The notes under the pieces are model-generated. The model saw only the letters and a program-made list of their open reading frames with translations, did no database searches and was not told the origin of the DNA. The position numbers and the translations under genes are program-made. Of a DNA stretch of 20,348 nt, positions 1 through 10,900 are shown one piece after another. This stretch comes from Chromera velia (Eukaryota > Sar > Chromeraceae). Every line of letters begins with the position of its first letter. The stretch's first letter is position 1. The DNA lies in the NCBI GenBank assembly GCA_018398765.1, contig JAHBMJ010001806.1, forward strand, positions 1 through 20,348. The letters run 5' to 3'.

Positions 1-20
1 GGGGGGGGGGGGGGGGGGGG
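1..20. repeat. Poly-G run at the window start
   Basis: Twenty consecutive G bases open the window. Similar G or C runs occur at 145-156 and directly beside the N gap (10120-10136), so this is probably an assembly or contig edge at a homopolymer and not a biological boundary. Confidence 0.8.
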
Positions 21-95
21 AAACCGAGTGAAAGAATGAGATCTTTGTCATCAAGCTGCCATCTTCTCACATATACACACGGACAGACACAGATG

Positions 96-156
96 CACAC
101 ACACACACACACGCACGCGCGCGAAGGCACGTCAGAGAGAGAAAGGGGGGGGGGGG
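96..156. repeat. CA microsatellite and G12 homopolymer
   Basis: A CA dinucleotide run (about 96-112) is followed by CG-rich alternation, a short GA stretch and a run of 12 G (145-156). It lies downstream of the last confident exon of the minus-strand gene, and the G run interrupts a possible further exon. Homopolymer length here may be unreliable. Confidence 0.8.
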
Positions 157-199
157 TCCTTTTTGTTGCGGATTTCCTCTGTCTGAAAAAGCCAGCCAT
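145..199 (-). other. Tentative exon 28 of the long minus-strand gene
   Basis: Exon 27 ends in phase 1, so the next exon must supply two bases. On the minus strand an acceptor CAG at 202-200 is followed by AT and an open frame whose conceptual peptide begins GWLFQTEEIRNKKD, which looks like protein. The frame then runs into the poly-C/poly-G tract, and no good donor appears before about 132. The exon could be real with a mis-sized homopolymer, or it could be chance. The gene has no stop codon that I can support in this window. Confidence 0.25.
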
Positions 200-307
200 C
201 TGTGCGAGTAACCGCGACTGTTTGTTGAGCTACAGATCGACTCTTCTACCAAGAACTCGTCTTTCCGGCCCTTCCTCATAGAGTATAGGAAGGAAGCGCT
301 GACCGAC

Positions 308-3300
308 CATGCGGAGTCGTCATGAGGACCTCCAGTTCCTTGAAGATCTCAAGTGTTGCGACCTGTTCTGCCATCTGTGCCTGCAGAGTCACGAAGAAAG
401 GACGTGGCGATTAGGACAGAAAGGATGCATGGAACACCTCCTGTTTGTCTGTCTCTCAGTCAACGTGCATCTGTACAGGAAACACCTTTTCAGGAGCGGA
501 TGCGGAACCTCTTCTTGGCAAAAAATCCAGAGAAGAGTGTCTCTCCTTTGAAACTGCATCCCTTTCTTCGTGCTTAGTCAATTGATGTGAGGGCCAAAGG
601 GGGCATACATTGCCATCAATGCAGACAGGAAGGTCAAGAGATGCAGTGAGATTTCCATCCAGACCCTACCAGATAGGAAGGAGGGAGGGAAGGAAGGAAG
701 AAAGAAAGAAAGAAACAAAGAAAAAGAAAGAAAGAAAGAAAGAAAGAGGGAAAATCGAGAGAGGCCGACACTCAAGCGTCCAACTTCTACAGCACGTCTA
801 TGTGCGATCTCATTCTGTTCATTTGAGAAGATCGATGGATGTTCGCGAATGCCGATCATACGAGTGCATCCTATTTGCTTGATAGTGAAGTCACACATGA
901 ATGTCTGCATCCACGCCTGTGTACACGCATAGCACCCCACCCTCGTCATCTTGTTCAACTCATCAGAGGACACCCCGATTTTCTTTCCCTCCCCCCTCCC
1001 AGGCGCCCTCCACCCCGCCTCTCTGTAGATGTCCAAGTACCGGAAGTATTGGATCGCCTTCGCACACTCCTGCGCACACAAAAACCCGAACATTCAATAG
1101 GGGGGGCTTCACAAGCTTTCCTGAACATGCGTCTGTGTATGCATCTTATACGCAACATGCACGATAGCACGCGTACGTACACAGACAGGCATTTCACTCA
1201 GACAGGACGACGTAAAGCGACGACACACAGCCGAGTGAGAGCCTCAGCGGTATCACGAAGAGCAGAATCAATGGACACAGCGCGCAGTGCAAACGTAAAA
1301 GAAGAACAAAATGACAGGAGAAAGCAAGATGTGGTACTCTGTGTGTGTGCGCGTGTGTGTACAATCCGTTCTCAATGCGTGTATCTTCAGGTGAATCACG
1401 AACGGGCTGGCAGACAAGCAGGCAGGAAGCAGCCAGAGTGTGGTTCTACTCACGCTCTGAAGTTCCTTATGCGCCGGATCGTGAGACAGAATGCGCTGCG
1501 TGGCGTCGTAGATCGGGTCCCCGGGTCCGCGCCTGCACCCACTCACTCAAGCACAGGAATGTTCAGCGGCCACTCACCGATGAGACACCTTTTCACACGC
1601 ACAGAGAGCAACCGGGAACGGTGAGGAGAAAGGAAAGCAACCGATTGTCGTCCGAGCAATCAGTCCGACTGATTCATGTGATGAGAAACGGAGTCCTTTG
1701 CTCAAAACTTCTCCTTTTGCTTGCCTCAACAGCAAAACAAAGAGAATGGAAGTTGATGAAGAAATAAGGGCTAATTGCCTTTCCCTCCCTCTCTCCCTGC
1801 CTGACGGACTCCATTGGCTCCTGCTCTTCAGGTGACCCCGTCGTGAGTTTCTTCCTGCACACGTCCGCGCGCACACAGAGGAAGACACTGGAGATTCAAC
1901 GCGCGACTATCAGATAATCTGGGAGAGACAGAAAATGTTGCGGGGACGACGGTCTCCCGGCGTGCGAAGTCGCTTTCGACGACCTCAAAACCAAGAAATG
2001 AGCCGGTCTCGATTCTGACCGATTCGCCCGAGAAAGGACTGTACCAAGAGCAAAGAAAATCATAAAAAGCAAGAGAAAGAAGACAGAGACGCAGACAAAA
2101 AAGAGAACCAACTGACACATCGTATTGACTCCAGAATTCGGCGATCTGTCTTTTGCACTCCGCCTCGCTCGGTCTGTACTCGCGCGGCAAAAGGAAGGAA
2201 GGGATCAGAGAGAGAATACATCAACACGGGAACACAGACAGGAAGGAACGAATGGAATGGGCAGAACAAAAAGAAGGAAAGAGGATCAGCTTTGGCTTGG
2301 GGACAACAGGCAGACAGACAACCAAGACAAGGGGGCACAGTGCAATTCTCCCCAGAGAGAGAAGACCCGAATGGCGAGGCAAAAAAATCAAACAGCACCC
2401 GCACAATTTTGTCGGAAGATCTGGCTGCAAGGCACCATCAAGTGCAGGCATGAGCATATCGATATCTTACTCTCGAAACGAGAAGAAAGAGAAAATTCTG
2501 AGACGGTTGCACACCCTCACATACACACACGCGGGCACTCTAGCCAATCCTTTTCCAACTGCCCACACGATTGTGTCTTTTTTCTGTGTCCATTTTCATC
2601 ACACACAGCACCCACACACAGCACCCTTGTTGTCTCCCGTACTGACGAGAAAAGAAAGAGAGACGACTGACATGTTTCTCAACCACTCGTCGAGGCTGTA
2701 GGTGTCCGGGCGTACTCCACAGAACTCTCGCTTGCCACCCTCACGTCGGGTGCATTGCTTCTCTTTGCCGGGCTTTTCTCCTTCTCCCCCTCCATTTTCT
2801 TCTTCGTCTGCCTGATTCTCCTCGGCCTGTCTCTTCTCTCGGTCAGCTCTACGGAGACTCTTCTCCACCTGCACCAGCAGATACGGGGAAGAAACGGGGG
2901 ATATGCAGCCTTCTGATCACTGTGTACGAAACTGTGCACACCGAAGCACTTCAAAATCAATCGGTCTTTCTGACACACAGGACTGAGGCGTGGGCCACTT
3001 CAACCTCCTTCCACTCACTCTTGCAAGAAATGGGTGATGAACACTGAGCGCAGTCGCAGCACGCATACAGATTGATATGACATGAGATCACACAGGTAGA
3101 AGCAAAGACCGACTGTTGGTGCCTTTTTTCTTCATTTACTGAAGTGCGGACACACACAGGCGGCAGGATTCTCTGCGTGTTTCTAAATGGTGCATCAATC
3201 CACGACGACAGAAGCCCCTCATGCGCGGGAGAACTTCGGACAAGACAGACCGACCATCTGTCCAGCGTTCGGAAAGTATCGGAGGATCTTTGCTGCCACC

Positions 3301-6300
3301 GGTCTCTGCAAGCATCGGTAAGTCAGGATAGGTGGATACACGTACACGCAGCATGAACATACACGTGTGTGGGAGACAGACTGTGCGGGGTCTCTTCAGA
3401 AAGTTGCGCCCGGCTCTTCCCAAAGACACAGCGATGCACATAGAGAGAGAGAGAGAGAGGTGAAAAGGAAAAACAAGAAACCATGGAAGACAAGACGGGC
3501 GGACGGAGCAGGAGAATCAAAAACATAAAAAAATCGAATAACTCGCACCATACCAATTCTTTGTTTGTCCTCTCATTCTGTGTCCTGGAGGTCCATGTTA
3601 GATCCACGTTGGATGCATCAAACTCGCAGGTTCATATGGACGCACTTCTCGAACGATTGTAGGCACTTTTCACCTCCTCACTTTTCCGCTCTGACCTTCT
3701 CGAAGTATGTTTCTGTCTGCAGCCGTGGACCGTCGGTGTAGTTGATTAGGTAAGCATACAGGGAGCACCAGTTGAAAGGATTCTCCTCGAGCTCCGCCTG
3801 CATCAAATCATGGTGAGAGTGCACAAAATGGAGGTGCATGCGCAGATGCAGACTGGGTGGGTGTGTATTCGAACTAAGCCTGCAGAGGCGTTTTCGGTCG
3901 GTCAGCCAATGCGAGTGTCGCAGCTGCACGCTGTTCGAATACATGAGACTGGCATAAACGGATTTCTTTTTTTGTCCAAGCTTCTGTTTACGTAGAATAA
4001 CAAAGAGAGAGACATTTGACATGAGACGGGACCGCCCATTTTCTTCTTCTTCTTCTTCTTCTTTGAAGCAGCGCCTCGACCGACTGCCATCAGAGGAGAA
4101 AGAAAAGAAAATGAGACCCCTTCTTTCTATCCACCATATTTGCTCAACACTCGTGAGCTGAGGGAAAAAGAGAGACCCTCGTTATTTCCCCCACCGCTCC
4201 CAACTTACATCTGCATCGGGAGGTCTCTCGAACCTCCGAGGCATCCTTCGCATTTCCACAGTCTGGCTGGAAGGCAATGGCAGCCCCTGCAAGCAAAACA
4301 GAGATCAGCGAGCACACACATATTCAGGATACTGATCTCTGGAAGCAGAGAATTCTGTGTGCAAACCTCTCTGTGCTGCTTTTCGGTACGCGTTCCCCCT
4401 TCTCCCTGGTGCTTTTCCTTTTCAGTGAGTTCAAGCCCCGCGCTGGTTTTCTCTTCCAAAGACGGCGGGGTACCTATATACTCGATGCACCCTTATTCTC
4501 CGATGTGCCTTCTTCGTGGAATCTCTCGGTGCTTTGCTTCACGTGTGTGTCTTTCATTTCTTGTGGAGGACTACATTTTCTTTCTTCACTTGCCTGCTCT
4601 TTGTAAAAATCCTCTGCATAGGCTCCTTTGCGGATATTCCTGATGGGCGCCTGGTAGATGTAGAACCTGAAGAGGGGGGGAGGGAAAGGGAGACCGAGGG
4701 GGGACATCATACGCCATGGCATGTCCATTGGTACACAGAGTTCATCCAATTGAAGAGAAACCGTCCGGGACAGAAGCGTCAAAGAGCCCAAACGCCTTAG
4801 ATCCAGTTCAGCAGCTGGAACGGCTTCCTGAAATCCACATCTCCCAACCAACTGAAGGCTTCTCTGACTGACTGACTGACTCACTCACTCATAGGGCCAC
4901 CCATCGTCGTCGTACCCGCTGCCCCCTTCGCCGGCATCCTCTGTAGTCCATTCAATCATACACAGAAACAAAGAAGGGAAAAGATGAGTTTCACGCGTCA
5001 ACTAATGAAGACAGTCATCGGTCGACTAACTGATATACGTGTGTGCACGTCCAGGCAGGATCAACCTGTCTCTTTCCTACAAAAAAAGAAGGAAAGAGAA
5101 AAGTCAAGACTCCAGCCAGTCCAACAAGATGATGCAAGCTCTCTCTCCTTTTCTTCCCCCCCCCTCTTTTTTTGTCGGCAAGCTTCCGTGAATCCAAAGA
5201 GATCGACGGAATCACACAATCGGTGCCAAGCAACTACACGTCTCTCTTGCACCGTAGCGTGACTTTCTGACGCTTTCTCGTCACCCCCTCACCTGGAAAG
5301 ATGCCCCTCTGCGCATCGTCCTGCTGACGGCAGAGCTTTTCGATCACTTTGCTCTCGAATATGGCCTGCAGAATGTAGAGTGCACACACGTACCATGTAC
5401 TTGAGGTTGAAGTGCTTCAACAGAACTGACAGGACTCCGAACGGCAGTGCATCTGTTTTCAGGTGCATGGACTCTCACTTGACCGGAGCGGACTTGGTAG
5501 AAAAGGGAACGAGGGGAAGGGAAAGAACAGTCACCTCGCCATGAAATCGTCGTGCCAAGAGATTGCCATATCTCCTTGTGTTTGCAAAAAACGGAGTGTG
5601 TACGTCGAACACAGAAGAAAAGTATGAAAGGCGAGATTCAAAGTTTCTTTCGTGAGGCTTCTAAGTGCATTTCACAATGCATCTACATTTGCATACTTGT
5701 ACATGCGTAGCTACCTTTGCCCACATAGCCTCGTAGTACTGTCGACTCTCCTTCCCTCCTTCGTCTTCTCCCCCTGCCCCCCCGTCCCTCACGTTTTCCC
5801 CATCCCCGTTCGCCTTTCCTTCTCCGTCGTTTTCGTTCTCTCTCAGTCTGGCTCTGTTGAACTTAGAAGGGTCACCTGCGCAGACAGGGAAGCAGAAAGC
5901 CAAAAGAATCAAAAGGAGCCAAAAGCTCATGCCGACTTCAACATTTTTCGTTGTCGTTTCGTCATCGCCAATAACTTGGTATAACCGAAGACCGAAAATC
6001 TTTTTCTCGAGGTCAAAAACTCTCCCCTTTGATGAGAAAACAACAGACGAAGAAAGACCAGACGACATACTTCAAACACACGCCCAACCCCGTCCCCCTC
6101 CATTCACTTGATCGATCGATCGGCCCTCCTCCATCGAGCACCACCCATCCCCTCTCACCCGTTTTTCCCAAAAGCCACTCGGGTTGGATGTCCTCGTCGG
6201 AGAGGTCGAGTCCCTCCCGAGACATCATCAGCGCCACAACCCGAAGGTACTCCTCATCGCCTGCAAGCAGTCAACGTTGATTTATTCAAACTCCCATTTT

Positions 6301-7924
6301 TTTTTCACGTTGCACATAGATTCTCATTGACACAAAACTCTAGAAGACGGATCGGGGGAAAAGAGGACGGTCGCGTGCGTGCGCTTTGAAAGTACTTGAT
6401 CAGACAGACAGACCAGCACCTACACATTCTTCAAAACTCTTGTTTCGCAGACTCCGGTAGGCACACTTTCCATCAATAAAGGCCGCCCAGGAGAGAGACG
6501 GAAACACGCCGGTGGCACTCAATCCATAGCCACTGAAGGGAAAACGCGGGTTCTCATCACACTCCCACCAATAGTTTTGTGGTCTTCCACTCTTAGCCTG
6601 ACTTGCAACCAATGACGACGAGAGACTGAAGAAGAGACGTTGGTGCTCCGCAACGAGAGAATGCACTTCTGCGGAGAGATCAGCACAGGTTTTTCACCTT
6701 CACTTCCACTCAAAGAGCTCACTCACCTGAACAGGGATACTCCACAAATTCGCCCTCATCCATTTCGAACTTTGCGACAGAGCCTGAATACTCCGGAAGA
6801 AAATCTGCGAAGGAGACGAACAAAAAAAGGGAACACGGAGAAAAGAAAGGAAAAATGACCGACACAAAGAACAAGGAGACAAGATAATGTCACTTGACGA
6901 CACGTCTGTCTCATTTCAGAAAACCTCGGGCACGGGATGGCAAACTCCTCACAACAACAGTTCACCCAAACAAATCAATACTCAATGGAAATACACGGAC
7001 AAAGGCCCCCCCCCCACAGGCAACAAGTCGCAGATTCCTTCCCGAAAAAAGAAATGCAGGGGGAAAAAGGACGCCCAAGAGAGCGAAGAGAAAGATGAGT
7101 GGGAGACCCCCTGTGCAAAAAGAAAAGAAAACCATGGGATCAAAGTAAAATGAAGCAACTCACTTGCGGCGTTGAGAAAAAGTCCAGAGACCTCCATCTT
7201 CATTCCCAGAGTGTAGATGTCAGTGACTGCAACACAGCACAGTATACAATTGTAATACGTCACGTACCTCTCGACATGCTTATGCATAGAGGTTCCTCTG
7301 CCGCATAAAGGCAGAGACGGGATAGCAAAACAAAAACCCAGCATCGATCATCACAGACAACAAAAACTGGAAGGAAAAGTACCCTTATCCATCGGAACGC
7401 ACAAAGCAGCACGACCTACACATCAATCGACCACACATGTATACGCGCTTGTCTGCTCGCAATACCACAGCCACAAGAAGACAGAACAATCCAAGCCCCG
7501 TAGAATGGAGAAGGAAAAAGGGCCTTCGCTGAATCCACAGACAGACACAAGCGGAGGGCTTCACATGTACACGATAGCACACACCATGCATCAGGACATA
7601 CTCAGATGCAGAGGGAGAATGCATGCACAGACCGACCTCGCAGTCTCTCAACGTGCCGCTCCACCACGTCGAGAAAGCTGTCGACCTCCCCCTGCACTCA
7701 TGTGGCATGCACAGCTAGGTGTCAAGATGATCCAACGGTACTGCCTGAGTTTGTGTTTGCACGTTTCTCTGTACGTTTGGGCAGACGTAGAGAGGAGACG
7801 GAGGGGTGGATGGAGTACACATGTACAAATAGTGTCCGTCATGTGTAAATGTTCGCATGGATCAGAGGGCTGCTTGTTCTGCCGCAGTTTACGTAAGGGA
7901 CAGTCACACCGTCTCGGGAAAACG

Positions 7925-7986
<62 letters not shown>

Positions 7987-10900
7987 GACTCACGGGGGTC
8001 AGCTGGTTGAAATTCGGTGTCAAGTGGTTGAGGTCCAGGTGGAGGATTCCCTGCAGGCACAGAAGGGTGAGGAGAGATGGAGAGGTCGGTTGACAGACAG
8101 AGAGAGAGAAAGGAAGGCAGACGGGCTGTTTGAAGAGACAATGACCGGACAACCAAACAACGTTGGAGACAACAAGCGTGTCTTGACAATCCGGAACCCC
8201 TCTGTTTTGTCTCCCATTTTGTTCTGTTTGGGGTTACATGCCGGTGTCTGGCATTTGGAATGAAGCCATCCATTGTCTGTCGAGACTGACTTTCTCTGTC
8301 GTCCGCTTACAGACTCCACGGCACTGCAAAAACATGGGAAGGAAGAAAATAAACTTTGAGATGTCTGAGGTGAGCACACGCCCACCCTCACTGAGTCATA
8401 GACTGGGAGAGAGATGTAGACGGTTTGCCGAGAGGAAGGAAGCAGATACGCAGAAACAAACAGAAAAGCAGACACAGACAGTCATGCAATTGAGACCGTT
8501 GCAACCCTCACACAGCACCGCAAGGTCTAAAGACCCAGAACCCGGGCGACGGGACAAAACCTTTCTTGTTTTGCATCAGCAATAAGGGAAGGGGCACAGC
8601 CTCAGAGGATGTGAAGAGAGTGAAACTTGCAGTGGCTTGCACATGTGTCTCCGATTCAACTCTATTCTCTTTCCAAGGCACTCACCTTTGTAGTCTTTCG
8701 AGGGTGTGTAAAGGGAACGAAGCCAGTGCCTTACACTTGCTTTCTAAGGCGCTCTAATACTTTTCTCTCTTTCTTTTCCAAGGCACTCATCCTTTCTCTG
8801 CTGAAAAACTCACCTGCGCTCTTTCTGGGAAGAACTCGATGAGGGCCTTCCAGTTCTCGTTCATCCTCTCGTAGGTAGCGATGGTCTCCTGTATTGTGTG
8901 GGGGGGGAGGGGGGGGAAAGGGGTTACGAAGGGTTACGCACAGGTTTGCAGTCTGGAGGATTCCTTGTCTGATTTGCCCCTGTGACAGAATTCGAGAAGG
9001 GGAGAAGTGTGCACTGTTCAAGCTGCGTTTCGTTCTGCACATCATTCGGATCCCCTGAAGGGACTCTTTGAATGCGGATGAAGGCTACTTAGCTGGTCGA
9101 CTGAACAACAGAAAAGAGTGAGAACACCTCTCACACATGAGAGAGGAACGACCAGCAAAAGCAAATTCCGGGTTTCTCTTTTGTGACGCTTCGACAGAGG
9201 AGTGTGCATTTCTCTCTGTCATCTGTAAACTACACATGGTTGTGCGACCGATACCTTCACTTTCCCCTGCTTTCGAGCGACGATGGAACGATTCAATCAA
9301 ACCAGGTTTTCTGAAAGAAATCCTTTTCTGCCTGCCTTTCAGACCAAGGAAAGAAAAGCAACATGGTCAGTCGACTACTCACGTATCCCATCAAGTTGCA
9401 TTCTTCCTGAGATTCCCTTCTGTCTCGCAGCAGAGAATCTTCAGCCACCTGCTGGCAGTACTGGTACCAGAAGGAGCGTACCTGCACGCAGACAGGTGCA
9501 TAGAGAGAAACAAAGAGGAACACACAAGAGCGAACGAAAAGAATTGTGTGGAGCGAATGAACGTGGACAGACACATTCAAGACGAAAAGAGAGCGACAAG
9601 AGGGCAAGAAAGGGGAACGAGAATAGCCAAGAGAAAGAGATACTTGCCCCGTTTGGAAACTCGACACAAACGACGACCGTTCTCTTCTGCTCACGTTCAC
9701 ACGAAACACGTTGAAGCAAATCAAGGGACAGATCAATTCTCGTCAGAAAGTCCACTTACGTCCCCCATCATGATCAGTTCAAGTTCTGGAGACTCCACCA
9801 TGGACACGAAGTCGGCGTAGCTCTGCAGAGACAGAAATTCCGGAGACAGAAGAGACAAGGGAAGAAGACACGAATCTGATTTGCAAATGACGAGGTAGAC
9901 GAATAAACCTGACGATGCATCAGCTACACTACGCCGTCACTCCCTCAAAGCAAGATCCAGGAGGAAAGGCACCACGGACCAGCAGGACGGAACGAAGGGA
10001 CGAAGACAGCTAGGAAGAAAAAACAAGACCTGGCAAGCAAAACCGGGTTAACCTGCTCCAGTCTACTCCACATATGCAGAATACACCCCTACTGTGGAAC
10101 GACTGTACTGACCCCTCATCCCCCCCCCCCCCCCCCNNNNNNNNNNNNNNNNNNNNNNNNNNNNNNNNNNNNNNNNNNNNNNNNNNNNNNNNNNNNNNNN
10201 NNNNNNNNNNNNNNNNNNNNNNNNNNNNNNNNNNNNNNNNNNNNNNNNNNNNNNNNNNNNNNNNNNNNNNNNNNNNNNNNNNNNNNNNNNNNNNNNNNNN
10301 NNNNNNNNNNNNNNNNNNNNNNNNNNNNNNNNNNNNNNNNNNNNNNNNCCACACAAAAAAAACAAAAAGAGAGACTCACATGAAACATGGGATGACCAAC
10401 CACCCCCATGAGCAGTCCCATCTCTGTAGGTTCCTGCAAAAGTATGGGAAGAATAAGTGAGTATCAGTAGATCAATCCGTGTCGATGTGATTGAGTCATT
10501 GTCTATCAAAGTAATCGCTTGTATTTACATAGCTCAGACAAGTGTGTTCCACGAAGGGCGCACAGAGGAGAGGGGAGAATGGTGAATAGACGTGAAAAGA
10601 CACACGCAGACGAGAGACGAAGCCGCATGAGAATATGAGCCAGAGACTGCGGCTGTCAAAGAGGGAGAGGGAGTGCACAAACACTCAGGATGTCCTGCAA
10701 ACACCCTAGGGATCGATCACAGCGATCGACAGGAACGGGATATGAGGAGCAATCCCTTTTCTTGTAGATGTGTCACCGTACGAGAGAGCCAAAAGCGATC
10801 TGCTTTTCTGTTCTTTCGACTTACATGCAAACCGATGGCACGCTGCTGCATGAACGAGAGCCCGCACTTCATCTCGACCTCCTTCGCACCCGTCACGTCC

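Larger units (their letters stand above)
308..3797 (-). other. Exons 20-27 of the unrecognised gene
   Basis: Exons: 3797-3696, 3305-3255, 2868-2672, 2173-2117, 1532-1454, 1069-941, 665-609, 380-308. Donors are gtcaga, gtcggt, gtcagt, gtcagt, gtgagt, gtgggg, gtatgc and gtcggt. Exon 20 encodes NPFNWCSLYAYLINYTDG. Exon 21 is 51 bp (VAAKILRYFPNAGQM). Exon 22 begins as a charged, coiled-coil-like helix (VEKSLRRADREKRQAEE), passes through a Glu/Gly linker and ends TYSLDEWLRN. Exon 25 encodes ECAKAIQYFRYLDIYREAGW. Exon 26 encodes LTASLDLPVCIDGN. Exon 27 encodes AQMAEQVATLEIFKELEVLM and ends in phase 1, so at least one more exon follows. The frames of exons 21 and 26 were chosen by phase, because other frames are also open there. 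Confidence 0.75.
6420..9822 (-). other. Exons 6-13 of the unrecognised gene
   Basis: Exons: 9822-9760, 9481-9383, 8888-8814, 8050-7994, 7691-7637, 7226-7164, 6783-6727, 6668-6420. Donors are gtaagt, gtgagt, gtgagt, gtgagt, gtcggt, gtgagt, gtgagt and gtgctg. Intron 12 is only 58 bp (6726-6669). Its acceptor (TCCGCAG then AA) is chosen because it alone restores the phase left by exon 12 and gives EVHSLVAEHQRL. Exon 13 is the most distinctive part (approximate residues 464-547), with NYWWECDENPRFPF followed by a Gly/Ser/Ala-rich stretch and FIDGKCAYRSLRNKSFEEC. Two other frames stay open through exon 12, but only the chosen one keeps phase with both neighbours. Confidence 0.85.

Noticed and set aside
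578-676. Hydrophobic C-terminal reading of exon 26 ending in a stop (FLSALMAMYAPFG)
   Set aside because: It needs a different phase from the exon 25 end. The phase-0 reading links to exon 27, which is strongly protein-like, so a gene end here is less likely.
839-1624. 261-codon open frame on the plus strand
   Set aside because: It overlaps exons 24 and 25 of the minus-strand gene, which have splice support. The peptide is Arg/His/Thr-rich from CA and GA repeats.
7505-8263. 252-codon open frame on the plus strand with a His/Thr repeat
   Set aside because: It runs through the CA/GA microsatellite and opposite exons 9 and 10, so it is a shadow of repeats and of the minus-strand gene.
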